Assembly (NCBI GenBank): GCA_002391105.1
Contig: DGRT01000106.1
Span: forward strand, 1-16,626
Source: Lachnospiraceae bacterium UBA4381
Lineage (GTDB): Bacteria > Bacillota > Clostridia > Lachnospirales > Lachnospiraceae
Direction: 5' to 3'
DNA length: 16,626 nt
Positions 7,209 to 14,101 of this stretch are shown here, piece after piece. The first letter of the stretch is position 1. Each line of letters begins with the position of its first letter. Under the pieces are notes generated by a model. The model did no database searches, was not told the DNA's origin, and was given only the letters and a program-made list of their open reading frames with translations. The position numbers were made by a program, and so were the translations under genes.

Positions 7209-7389
7209 ATGCGGGTTTGCGGAATGTTTGAGACACTTAAGATGACATTTGCATCACAGGATACCTGTATTTATTCAAGTGATAGCCGCTTTACTTGATG
7301 GACTTGCTATAAGAGGAAATGATGCTCAGAATAATCAGGACAACGTAAGAGAATCCGTAAAAGCCTGGCTATCAGGGCTTGGTTACTAA
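7209..7389 (+). pseudogene. TetR-family regulator, C-terminal remnant
   Basis: Two short frames together resemble the C-terminal domain of a TetR/AcrR-type regulator. From 7209 one frame gives GMFETLKMTFASQD and then drifts. From about 7258 the adjacent frame gives PVFIQVIAALLDGLAIRGND, followed by ESVKAWLSGLGY and a stop at 7387-7389. The ALLDGLAIRG segment and the short amphipathic end are typical of that domain. The N-terminal DNA-binding part is absent and a frameshift near 7250-7260 separates the pieces. No ribosome site is evident. A terminator directly follows, which suggests this was once a transcribed gene end. The family assignment rests on a short stretch and is uncertain. Confidence 0.45.
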
Positions 7390-7442
7390 AATTGAAAAGA
7401 ATCATATTGTAAGCAACCTGTGGTGCTGGAAACGGTATCATG

Positions 7443-7467
7443 GGTTGCTTTTGGAGCAACCGTTTTT
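7443..7467 (+). terminator. Rho-independent terminator after the TetR remnant
   Basis: GGTTGCT (7443-7449) and AGCAACC (7455-7461) form a 7-bp stem with a TTTGG loop, followed by G and five T (7463-7467). An upstream AAGCAACC at 7411-7418 can instead pair with GGTTGCTT (7443-7450), giving a competing structure. Confidence 0.7.
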
Positions 7468-7527
7468 ATATATAGTTTTGTATAATGACTTCAGAAAGTG
7501 AAACACCGGAAAGTTACCGAAGAACCG

Positions 7528-8571
7528 CTAACTTCTCAAAATGTAACCCGCCAAAAGCTTTCCTGCAAAGTATAGTATGGCTCCCTCATCGTCCTGCCAT
7601 ATTCGATGGCTCTGGGGTTCTGCACACATAAGATATCCCATTTTCTTATCTGCCATCCGAAGCTTGACTATCATAAAGGTTTCCAGCTTATGTCTGGTAA
7701 GGAAATCATAGAAAACAGGACTTTTATCCATGATTTCTTCCACGCTATTAGACTTGAACATATCATTTGTAAGCAGGTGATCTATATCATCTACCGTATC
7801 GCCGTTTACAGTATGTAGAAGGTCGCTGACTTTATTATCCTCAGTTATATAGAAGAGATTCTTGATACGTATATCCTCTTCAAGAACAGGGAACATCTTT
7901 TCAAGCTTCTCCTGCACGGTTGTACCCTTATCGAAGCTCTCTGACAGGTTGTAAAATGTCTGATATATACCATGATGGGTCAGCTTTCTGATCTCGAGAT
8001 TCTTATGCTTGGCTTCAACATATATTATATAGCAGTTTCGTCCCTTGGTCTTTCCTCTGTAAAGGGTTTTATCCATTAGTGTAAAAAGATCATCATAATT
8101 ATCCGCATCAGTAGGATATGTGGCGCTCCCGATTGTAGCGGTTATGAAGGGATCGCAGGATTCCAGACTGATATTTTTTCTGAGAACAGTGTAGTTTGCA
8201 TACATATTCTTGTAGAAAAGCTTTTTGTCGTCATATTCCAGATCCTTGAGATTTATCAGCATGAATTCATCACCGCCGATTCTTCCTACGAATCCATTTT
8301 CACCAAGATAAGATATCATATCGTTACATACTCCGCAGAGTACCTCGTCGCCGATCTTGTGACCGTAGTTATCATTTATGGCTTTGAAATTGTCAAGATC
8401 CATTATGGCAACTGTACATGGAATATGGTTCTGAATAAGATGATTTACATAGCCGATAATATATGGCCTTAGGATAACGCCGGTAAGTGAATCCAGAATG
8501 CTTGTAATGTCTTTGGTTTTTAGAAGATTATTAAAATAAATCTCTGTCGATAACTGTTCCCTTTTATACAT
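7528..8571 (-). CDS. GGDEF diguanylate cyclase with C-terminal GAF-like region
   Basis: This soluble 347-residue protein should make cyclic di-GMP from two GTP. The GGDEF domain spans about residues 22-190, with the metal-binding aspartate in AIMDLDNFK (D58), INDNYGHKIGDEVL, and an intact active site GRIGGDEF (GGDEF at 99-103). The inhibitory site RxxD, normally nine and six residues before the GGDEF motif, is replaced by G90 and G93, so product feedback is probably lost. Residues 195-347 form a second domain, predicted mixed alpha/beta and perhaps GAF-like, that may sense a signal or bind a partner. The start at 8571 is chosen because GAGGA (8579-8583) lies 7 bases upstream; a TTG at 8592 would add seven residues without a ribosome site. 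It lies 77 bases downstream of the XRE gene on the same strand and is probably co-transcribed. Confidence 0.88.
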   Translation of the reverse strand: MYKREQLSTEIYFNNLLKTKDITSILDSLTGVILRPYIIGYVNHLIQNHIPCTVAIMDLDNFKAINDNYGHKIGDEVLCGVCNDMISYLGENGFVGRIGGDEFMLINLKDLEYDDKKLFYKNMYANYTVLRKNISLESCDPFITATIGSATYPTDADNYDDLFTLMDKTLYRGKTKGRNCYIIYVEAKHKNLEIRKLTHHGIYQTFYNLSESFDKGTTVQEKLEKMFPVLEEDIRIKNLFYITEDNKVSDLLHTVNGDTVDDIDHLLTNDMFKSNSVEEIMDKSPVFYDFLTRHKLETFMIVKLRMADKKMGYLMCAEPQSHRIWQDDEGAILYFAGKLLAGYILRS

Positions 8572-8648
8572 CTTTAAATCCTCATAAAACAAAAATAAAC
8601 CAACTATATTATAGCAGACTATTCAGGTCATGCCTAGTGACAAAAGCT

Positions 8649-9134
8649 TTAAGACAGATCTATCTTTCCGTCTGTAAGAGCCTGATTAACCCAGAGCTTA
8701 AGGGAATCTACTATATTGGAAATGTTATTCAGATTCTCCTGAATAGCCTTAAAGTCCTCTACCTCATCCGGATCAACTGTGCCATCCTCCGCAATTTCCA
8801 GAAGTCTTTCCTTTTGCTTGTTAAGGGAACTGAGAGAATTATAAATCCTGAGAGACAGCTCAGAGAAATTGGAGGGCTGTATCTCATCAATGGTTTCTCT
8901 GCCTATACTGCATTCGTGTGTGCAGTAATAATTACAGAGCCCCGGCTTTTTGTAAGCCCTTGCCATAGCGATAACATCGTCCGGCTGGATGGTGGCTCTC
9001 TCATTTTCTATTTTATCCAGTCGGCTTTCTGAAATATAGCCCATTCGTTCACTTGCTTCGGCGCGGGTTAAACCTGCCTCCTCTCTGGATCTGAAATAAA
9101 TATTTTTATTTGTTTTTATAGAACGTCTTCCCAT
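8649..9134 (-). CDS. XRE-type helix-turn-helix protein with a cysteine cluster
   Basis: This 161-residue protein starts with a lambda-repressor-like helix-turn-helix (about residues 10-62: REEAGLTRAEASERMGY and SESRLDKIENERATIQPDDV). The linker contains three evenly spaced cysteines, C67-x3-C71-x3-C75, in LCNYYCTHECSIG with H73 beside them. Residues 80-161 are predicted as long helices (FSELSLRIYNSLSSLNKQKE and after), probably a coiled coil for dimerisation. The role is likely DNA-binding regulation; the cysteines might bind a metal or sense redox state, which is inference. The start ATG at 9132-9134 has only a weak upstream AGG. The gene is divergent from the WYL regulator and upstream of the diguanylate cyclase. 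Confidence 0.8.
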   Translation of the reverse strand: MGRRSIKTNKNIYFRSREEAGLTRAEASERMGYISESRLDKIENERATIQPDDVIAMARAYKKPGLCNYYCTHECSIGRETIDEIQPSNFSELSLRIYNSLSSLNKQKERLLEIAEDGTVDPDEVEDFKAIQENLNNISNIVDSLKLWVNQALTDGKIDLS

Positions 9135-9207
9135 TTTATTATACCTGGCTGAGCTTTCCTTTATTATGAAACACCGGTTAAGGCTTTTGACATGTGCCGA
9201 TTAAAAC

Positions 9208-9221
9208 TAAAGTTCACTTTA
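9208..9221. promoter_or_regulatory. Candidate operator between the XRE and WYL regulators
   Basis: TAAAGTTCACTTTA is a 14-base dyad (six-base arms, TC centre), 74 bases before the XRE start and about 150 before the WYL start, in a 235-base divergent gap. It could be an autoregulatory site of either protein. No convincing promoter pair was found in this gap on either strand. Confidence 0.35.
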
Positions 9222-9369
9222 TCATAACTATCCGGCTCATTCAATCCTACATTGTTTTTTGTGGCTATTCTTAATACTATTTGGTAAGATGTTTATTACT
9301 TGAAATATATATTGATTCGATATAGAACTAGTGCTAAATAAAAGACAGGTTTTGAATGGAGGAAATGCC

Positions 9370-10353
9370 ATGTCCAGAAGTAATAATCAAAAGCTTAAAT
9401 TATTATATCTCTCGAAGATATTAAAAGAGAAAACTGATGATGAGCATTATCTTACCATGCCTCAGATCATAGAGGAGCTTGGCAAATATGATATTGAAGC
9501 TGACAGAAAAAGTATTTACAGAGATATTGATGCACTAAATGACTTTGGGATGGATATCCTGAAGGACAGGGTCGGGGCACTTACTTATTATCACTGTGGT
9601 GACAGAGAGTTCGAGATAGCTGAGCTTAAGTTTCTGGTAGATGCTATACAGGCTTCAAAGTTTCTTTCCGAGAAGAAGACCAGGGAGCTTATCAAAAAAC
9701 TGGAGGCGAATATCAGTACTTATGATGCAACGCTTCTGGAAAGAGAAGTAACTGTTAGTGGTCGTGTTAAGACGATGAATGAGAGCATTTACTATTCAAT
9801 AGATACCATTCATAGTGCTATGAATGATAATAAATGTATCCGTTTCCGTTACTTTAGCTGGAATACCAAGTGCGAGGAGGAATTCCGACATAATGGAGAG
9901 TACTATCTGGTCAGCCCATGGGCGCTGCATTTTGATGATGAGAAATATTATCTGGTTGCCTATGATATGGAGAAGCAGGAAATGCGCCATTACAGGGTGG
10001 ATAAGATGCGTGATGTCGGCATAGAGGATAAGAAGCGTAAGGGTGTAACTGAGTTCAAGAAAATGGATAAGGCTAAATATACTCAGCAGCATTTTGGAAT
10101 GTTTGGCGGGAATGTGGAGACGATTTCATTAATATGTAATAATTATATGGCAAATGTTATCGTGGACCAGTTTGGAAAGGAAGTTATGATGTTTCCTGCC
10201 GGTGATGAGCATTTTCGTGTCAGCGTAGAGATTGCAGTAAGTGAGCAGTTTTTTGGATGGATAGTCGGACTGGGTGGAGCGGTCAGAATCGACGGGCCGG
10301 AGGCAGTTGTTCAGAAGTTTGATGAATGTATAAAGAAGTTTGTTAAAGAGTAA
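9370..10353 (+). CDS. WYL-domain transcriptional regulator (YafY-like)
   Basis: This 327-residue cytoplasmic protein is a DeoR/YafY-type regulator. Residues 8-70 form a winged helix-turn-helix (KLLYLSKILKEKTDDEHYLT, then ADRKSIYRDIDALNDFGMDI). The WYL domain spans about 145-225, with NKCIRFRYFSWN and LVSPWALHFDDEKYYLVAYD and the arginine-containing RHYRVDKM strand. The C-terminal WCX region ends with GAVRIDGPEAVVQKF. WYL domains bind ligands, often nucleic acid or nucleotides, and recur in regulators of phage defence and DNA repair, but this type is also common near ordinary genes. The start at 9370 is supported by GGAGG (9358-9362) seven bases upstream; the ATG-like start at 9331 has none. 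The DUF1963 gene follows after 18 bases, suggesting one transcript. Confidence 0.85.
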   Translation: MSRSNNQKLKLLYLSKILKEKTDDEHYLTMPQIIEELGKYDIEADRKSIYRDIDALNDFGMDILKDRVGALTYYHCGDREFEIAELKFLVDAIQASKFLSEKKTRELIKKLEANISTYDATLLEREVTVSGRVKTMNESIYYSIDTIHSAMNDNKCIRFRYFSWNTKCEEEFRHNGEYYLVSPWALHFDDEKYYLVAYDMEKQEMRHYRVDKMRDVGIEDKKRKGVTEFKKMDKAKYTQQHFGMFGGNVETISLICNNYMANVIVDQFGKEVMMFPAGDEHFRVSVEIAVSEQFFGWIVGLGGAVRIDGPEAVVQKFDECIKKFVKE

Positions 10354-10371
10354 CTGATCGGAACAAAACGT

Positions 10372-11853
10372 ATGAATAATCTGACAGAGGTATATGAAAA
10401 ACTAAATAAAAGGATTTCTGCAGATCATCTATATATGTATCCCGATACGGGGGATCTGGTCTATAAGGATAGCACCATAGAGGCTGTATTTTCGGATTCT
10501 CAGAATAAAACCAATATGCATTTTTTCTGGGAAGGCAAAAGATATGACTACGAGCTTCGTAATGTAAATGAATCCTATAGCATTATAAAGGATCTTCATC
10601 GAAAAAGAATCAGGTTTTGCCATAGAGAGGAGAAGGAGGTTTCGGTAAAGGGGCTGCTAAGATACCGGCTTAAGGTACAAAGAGGCTGGGTCAAGGTTAT
10701 TCTTTCTCTGCTGGGTATAGCAATCATCATAGCTGCAGGGTTTATGATACTGGCAGGTGTTATGACCATGATTGACAGACACTTCGATATGGAGTGGGAT
10801 GACATAGGCGCATTTATAGTTCTGGGTTTTGCAGTAAACTGTGGAATATCACTTATAACCTACGCCTTTGGACGAGTGATATATGAAGGCATATACTTTG
10901 CGGGCAATGTTTTTATGGGATTTGGTCTGGGACTGGTATGCTTTCAGATATATGATTATTATAGTAAAGAAGATAGTCTTCAGGATACGGTGTTCTTTAT
11001 ACTGTTCTTTTTATTTCTTGCTTTCGTGGGAGGGCTGTTTATATCCGTCAGTCATATGAAAAAAACGAAAATGGATGTGATAATAAAGAGAACTCCTGTT
11101 CTGCCGTCAAAGACCGAGCTGGACAGAATTTTAGGGAATCTATATATGGATAGTACTACTCTTGGTTTTCGTATCGAGCCGACAGAGGATATGGTTCTAT
11201 ATACCGGAAGCAGGGTAGGTGGTATGCCATATTCTGATGGCATGAGAGCTGCTCCGGTTACAATATCAGGTAAGGAAATGGTATTCTTATTCCAGATTAA
11301 TCTGTCTGAGATAAGTGTGCCGTCGCCGCTTCCCCAAAGTGGAATACTGGAGTTTTTCATAGAAGATACCTGGAATGAAAGATATTTAAATGTTAAGGTG
11401 GAATATTATCCGTTTATAAGTAGTCTCAATCTGGGATACAATTTTGATGCAGGCAGTACTGCGATTAGATTTATCCCTGAAGAGATGAAGAGCTTGTGGA
11501 ATATCAGACTGGAAGATATATACCAGAGCGCCTTCAGGATGGGTATAGAGCTTCAGCCTGATCTTGAACTGGCGGAAATATTGAAAGAGGCTGATAATGA
11601 AATGTATAGAGAGAGTTATCTGCTGGGTTCGACGAAGCCTTTTGCTGTAGAGTCCGGAAATGGAGTAACTCTCAGTGGTTCCGAGATTCCACTGGTCAGC
11701 TTTACCTATGATTCCAAGCTGAGCGTTCTTCTGGAACAGTATCTCAGTGAATTATATATGATGGATATGCAGTTATTTATAAGAAGAGAAGATCTCGCAA
11801 TGCGGGATTTTACCAATATAATTACTATTGCTGATATGGAGTATGAAAGATGA
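10372..11853 (+). CDS. Membrane-anchored DUF1963 (YwqG-like) protein
   Basis: This 493-residue protein has three parts. A cytoplasmic N-terminal region lies at residues 1-105, followed by four predicted membrane helices at about 107-132, 144-167, 173-194 and 206-226. The C-terminal half (about 265-493) resembles DUF1963/YwqG: YTGSRVGGMPYSDG at 277-290, KEMVFLFQINLSEI at 301-314, and PQSGILEFFIED at 321-332, corresponding to the family pattern SkfGGlPylP, fLaQinl and GilqFFi. YwqG proteins are of unknown function and are usually soluble, so the membrane anchor is a variation. The start at 10372 has only a weak CGGAAC upstream and may rely on coupling to the WYL gene 18 bases before. Its stop overlaps the next start by four bases (ATGA, 11850-11853), which shows translational coupling. 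Confidence 0.75.
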   Translation: MNNLTEVYEKLNKRISADHLYMYPDTGDLVYKDSTIEAVFSDSQNKTNMHFFWEGKRYDYELRNVNESYSIIKDLHRKRIRFCHREEKEVSVKGLLRYRLKVQRGWVKVILSLLGIAIIIAAGFMILAGVMTMIDRHFDMEWDDIGAFIVLGFAVNCGISLITYAFGRVIYEGIYFAGNVFMGFGLGLVCFQIYDYYSKEDSLQDTVFFILFFLFLAFVGGLFISVSHMKKTKMDVIIKRTPVLPSKTELDRILGNLYMDSTTLGFRIEPTEDMVLYTGSRVGGMPYSDGMRAAPVTISGKEMVFLFQINLSEISVPSPLPQSGILEFFIEDTWNERYLNVKVEYYPFISSLNLGYNFDAGSTAIRFIPEEMKSLWNIRLEDIYQSAFRMGIELQPDLELAEILKEADNEMYRESYLLGSTKPFAVESGNGVTLSGSEIPLVSFTYDSKLSVLLEQYLSELYMMDMQLFIRREDLAMRDFTNIITIADMEYER

Positions 11854-12267
11854 TTGATACAAAAGAAAAAAACGCTTCAGAACATAGTGCAGAGGCAGAA
11901 TCTAAAGGAGTATTGGATAAAATATATGGCGGGCTGGAAATGAGCTGGCTCAAGGTTATTATTCTAGCAGTTCTGAGCGCGGTCATAACATCTGTTTTTC
12001 TGATCGTACCGGTCTTTAAGAATACATCCTTTGAAAGAATGGGTGTCTATCTTGAGGCGTGGATATTCTTAGCTATATGTATTATAGCCAATACTAAGAA
12101 ACCGCTTGAAGCTGCCCTTAAAACATTTTAGTATGATAAATGTTCAGAGTAGTGAATTTGGAACAGTAAATATTATTATCGAGGATGGAGAAAATGAATA
12201 TCCATATACTATAGAGGTGTATGAGGATGAAGCAGGATATAGTCAGATTGAAGTGAGGGAAAGATAG
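11850..12267 (+). pseudogene. Small membrane protein, split by an internal deletion or frameshift
   Basis: The first frame (11850-12131) gives 93 residues with two membrane helices (SWLKVIILAVLSAVITSVFL and AWIFLAICIIA) and stops at ALKTF. I recall longer Lachnospiraceae membrane proteins with this opening that continue from that point into further helices. A second frame, open through the join and readable from an ATG at 12133 to 12267, gives an acidic 44-residue piece (SSEFGTVNIIIEDGENEYPY, then VYEDEAGYSQIEV) like the soluble tail of such proteins. It has no ribosome site of its own, so I read both pieces as one gene with its middle lost and the frame shifted near 12115-12135. The first piece is translationally coupled to the DUF1963 gene, so a short two-helix protein may still be made. 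Confidence 0.5.
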
Positions 12268-12270
12268 TAT

Positions 12271-12831
12271 ATGAACATTACAATTATCAGAAGTAAAAGA
12301 AAGACTGTGGCACTTCAGATCAGAGATATAGACGATATAGTTGTAAGAGCGCCGAATCGTATGCCCCAAGCGGATATTCAGAAATTTGTGGATTCGCATA
12401 TGGACTGGATTCAGAAGAATCTGGAAAAGATGAAAAAAGCGAAGGAAGCAACGGACGATATAGAACCATTATCAGAAAAAGAAGTAAGAGAACTGGCTGA
12501 CAGGGCGTGCAAGGTTATCTCCGAGAGGGTAAAGCATTTTGCGCCGATAGTTGGAGTGACCTATGGACGTATTACGATTAAAAATCAGAAGACCAGATGG
12601 GGAAGCTGCAGTACTAAGGGTAATCTCAACTTTAATGTTGCTCTTATGCTGGTACCCCCTGAAGTGCTTGACTATGTAGTGGTCCATGAACTGTGCCACA
12701 GGCTGGAAATGAATCATTCTCCGAGGTTCTGGAATGAGGTGGGAAAGGTAATCCCGGATTACAAGAAACATGAGAAATGGCTGAATGAGAACGGAAAGGC
12801 TATTATCCCCAAAATATTATTAAAAAAGTAA
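12271..12831 (+). CDS. YgjP-like zinc metallopeptidase (DUF45)
   Basis: This 186-residue cytoplasmic protein belongs to the YgjP/SprT-like zinc-dependent peptidases. The N-terminal part (RSKRKTVALQIRDIDDIVVR, then FVDSHMDWIQKNLEKM) is the usual YgjP beginning. KTRWGSCSTKGNLNFN at 107-122 is the family signature. The zinc site is HELCH at 139-143, with a probable third ligand at H149 in MNHSPRFW. The length matches E. coli YgjP (about 167). Substrates are unknown; in bacteria it is sometimes near restriction-modification or stress genes. The start at 12271 lies three bases after the preceding fragment; GAGGGA about 13 bases upstream is a loose ribosome site. No terminator follows. Confidence 0.88.
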   Translation: MNITIIRSKRKTVALQIRDIDDIVVRAPNRMPQADIQKFVDSHMDWIQKNLEKMKKAKEATDDIEPLSEKEVRELADRACKVISERVKHFAPIVGVTYGRITIKNQKTRWGSCSTKGNLNFNVALMLVPPEVLDYVVVHELCHRLEMNHSPRFWNEVGKVIPDYKKHEKWLNENGKAIIPKILLKK

Positions 12832-12871
12832 GGTTGCATCAGAAATAAGAATTTCCAGGGTATAATAATTG

Positions 12872-13020
12872 ACATAGAAAAAATATTAACAGAAAAATAA
12901 TATTACAGAGTAAAAAATGACAGAGTTAAGAATTGGTAGAGATAAAAGATAACAGAATAAATAATTAATAGAGTAAAAAATATTGATAGAGAAAAATTTT
13001 ATTAAATAGAAAATAAATAT
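12872..13020 (+). repeat. Degenerate purine-rich short repeats in a 226-base spacer
   Basis: The gap at 12832-13057 holds about eight imperfect units of roughly 15-18 bases of the form AYAGAGTAAAAAAT. AGAGTAAAAAAT occurs exactly at 12907-12918 and 12970-12981, with variants in between and around. The strand is almost devoid of C and G. A TATAAT at 12861-12866 could be a -10 box for the HAD gene, without a clear -35. I see no gene here. Confidence 0.45.
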
Positions 13021-13057
13021 ATGTAAATATTTAACCAATGAAGAATGGAGGAAAGAA

Positions 13058-13567
13058 ATGGTAGTTAAAAAGATTTACTTCGATATGGATGGCGTGCTGG
13101 CAGATTTTGACAGAGGAGTCAGAGAGCTTTGTCATATGGAACCCTCACCTCAGAATGAGGGCTGGAGACCGGGAATGGATGATCCCATGTGGGCAAAGGC
13201 AAGACAGATAGAGCATTTCTACGATAAGCTGGAGCTGCTTCCGGGAGCAAAGGAAATGTTTGATTTTATCTATGGAAAATTTGGTGACAGATGCGAGCTT
13301 TTGACAGGAATTCCAAAGCCGAAGCGGGGAATGCTGCATTCAGACACGGATAAGGTAAAGTGGACCCGCCGTCTTCTGTCAGAGGATGTAGTTGTAAATA
13401 CAGTTTACAGAGAAGAAAAACCGAACTATTGCTCCGGACCGGACTGCATACTTATAGACGATCTCAAGGCAAACGTGGCAGACTGGGTAAAAAACGGAGG
13501 TACCGGCATCGTTTTTGAAAATGCTCAGCAGATCATAGACATATTCAGCGGCTCAGACTATGAATAG
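13058..13567 (+). CDS. HAD-superfamily 5'-nucleotidase-like phosphatase (NT5C type)
   Basis: This 169-residue soluble protein has the HAD phosphatase motifs. Motif I is FDMDGVLADF at 8-17, with the nucleophile D9 and acid D11. Motif II is the threonine at T83 in LLTGIPK. A lysine in TDKVKW (about K99-K101) serves as motif III, and motif IV is LIDD at 132-135. The short cap and the motif I form match the 5'(3')-deoxyribonucleotidase (NT5C) group, which dephosphorylates nucleoside monophosphates. The substrate cannot be fixed from sequence. The start at 13058 has GGAGG (13047-13051) six bases upstream. It stands alone between the repeat-rich spacer and the thrS leader, with the large hairpin 12 bases after its stop. 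Confidence 0.82.
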   Translation: MVVKKIYFDMDGVLADFDRGVRELCHMEPSPQNEGWRPGMDDPMWAKARQIEHFYDKLELLPGAKEMFDFIYGKFGDRCELLTGIPKPKRGMLHSDTDKVKWTRRLLSEDVVVNTVYREEKPNYCSGPDCILIDDLKANVADWVKNGGTGIVFENAQQIIDIFSGSDYE

Positions 13568-13579
13568 GTAACAAGCTGG

Positions 13580-13638
13580 TGGTGACAAGGTGCCTGTCCC
13601 CTTGTCACGGTGACAGGGGGACAGGCACCTTGTCACCA
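13580..13638. repeat. 59-nt near-perfect palindrome, REP-like
   Basis: The outer arms at 13580-13601 and 13617-13638 are perfect inverse complements over 22 bases (core GACAAGGTGCCTGTCCCC). The pairing continues inward through one wobble and five more pairs to a CGG loop at 13608-13610, giving a 28-bp stem. No T-run follows on either strand, so it is not a standard terminator. From memory, GGGACAGGCACCTTGTCAC-type palindromes are scattered through many Firmicutes genomes; this is not verified here. It probably blocks exonucleases or marks a mobile hairpin family. Confidence 0.8.
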
Positions 13639-13646
13639 AAAATATC

Positions 13647-13675
13647 TTGACAAATTAGATGCAAATTACTATTAT
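13647..13675 (+). promoter_or_regulatory. Promoter of the thrS leader
   Basis: A perfect TTGACA (13647-13652), a 17-base spacer and TATTAT (13670-13675) form a near-consensus sigma-A promoter. Transcription would begin near 13682, just before the T-box stem I. Confidence 0.8.
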
Positions 13676-13681
13676 TTAGCA

Positions 13682-14007
13682 AATAGGCGTTAAAGAGAAG
13701 AGTAAGGTAAAAACAGCCTACAGAGAGGTTCACGTATTCTGAGAGTGAGACCAGGAAATGCTTACCCGAAGACCACCTCCGGATTGCTTAGTTTATTTTA
13801 AAAACTTCATACCGATATTTAATGAGTGCCTTCTACAATTTGCTTACAGGTTTGTTAATAAATAGACTTACAAGTTTGCTGATTTACAGGTTTACTAGTT
13901 TATAAGTTTAAACTTATAAGTTTACAAAGTTTATATTATAGAAGGAATCGGGGTGGAACCGCGAGATGATCGTCCCCGGCGTACAGTTTATGTATGCCGG
14001 GTTTTTT
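13682..14007 (+). ncRNA. T-box riboswitch controlling thrS
   Basis: This is a tRNA-sensing T-box leader. Stem I contains GAAGAGTA (AGTA motif), AGAGAGG and the CTGAGAG segment with GTGAGACC. GGTAA and TTACC form the helix above the specifier loop, and the base pairs TAGGCG with TGCTTA. After TTACC the loop reads CGAAGACCACC, making ACC at 13772-13774 the likely threonine specifier, followed by A. The T-box itself is GAATCGGGGTGGAACCGCG at 13945-13963, whose TGG pairs with the acceptor end of uncharged tRNA. Its GGGG (13951-13954 region) can pair with CCCC at 13974-13977 as the antiterminator, in competition with the terminator. Uncharged tRNA-Thr is therefore expected to switch thrS on. The stretch at 13801-13940 between stem I and the T-box is unusually long and repetitive. 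Confidence 0.9.
13975..14007 (+). terminator. T-box regulated terminator
   Basis: CCCGGCGTACA (13975-13985) pairs with TGTATGCCGGG (13991-14001) with one G-U wobble and a GTTTA loop, followed by six T (14002-14007). Its left arm overlaps the antiterminator partner, as required for T-box switching. Confidence 0.88.
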
Positions 14008-14101
14008 AATTCCGGTTTTAATTACGAAAGGTTAACCATTCAGCGATGAGGTACCCTGCCTTATATAGATATAGATAGGATAATCATATCTACATGACCT
14101 G

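Noticed and set aside
12133..12267. Independent 44-residue gene
   Set aside because: It lacks a ribosome site and its frame is open through the end of the preceding piece, which fits a gene remnant better.
13580..13638. Large hairpin as a Rho-independent terminator of the HAD gene
   Set aside because: No T-run follows the stem on either strand, so I describe it as a REP-like element.
13901..13918. TATAAGTTTAAACTTATA as a methionine-type LysR box
   Set aside because: It looks like streptococcal MET-box palindromes as I recall them, but it lies within the transcribed T-box linker among similar AAGTTTA repeats and far from methionine genes.
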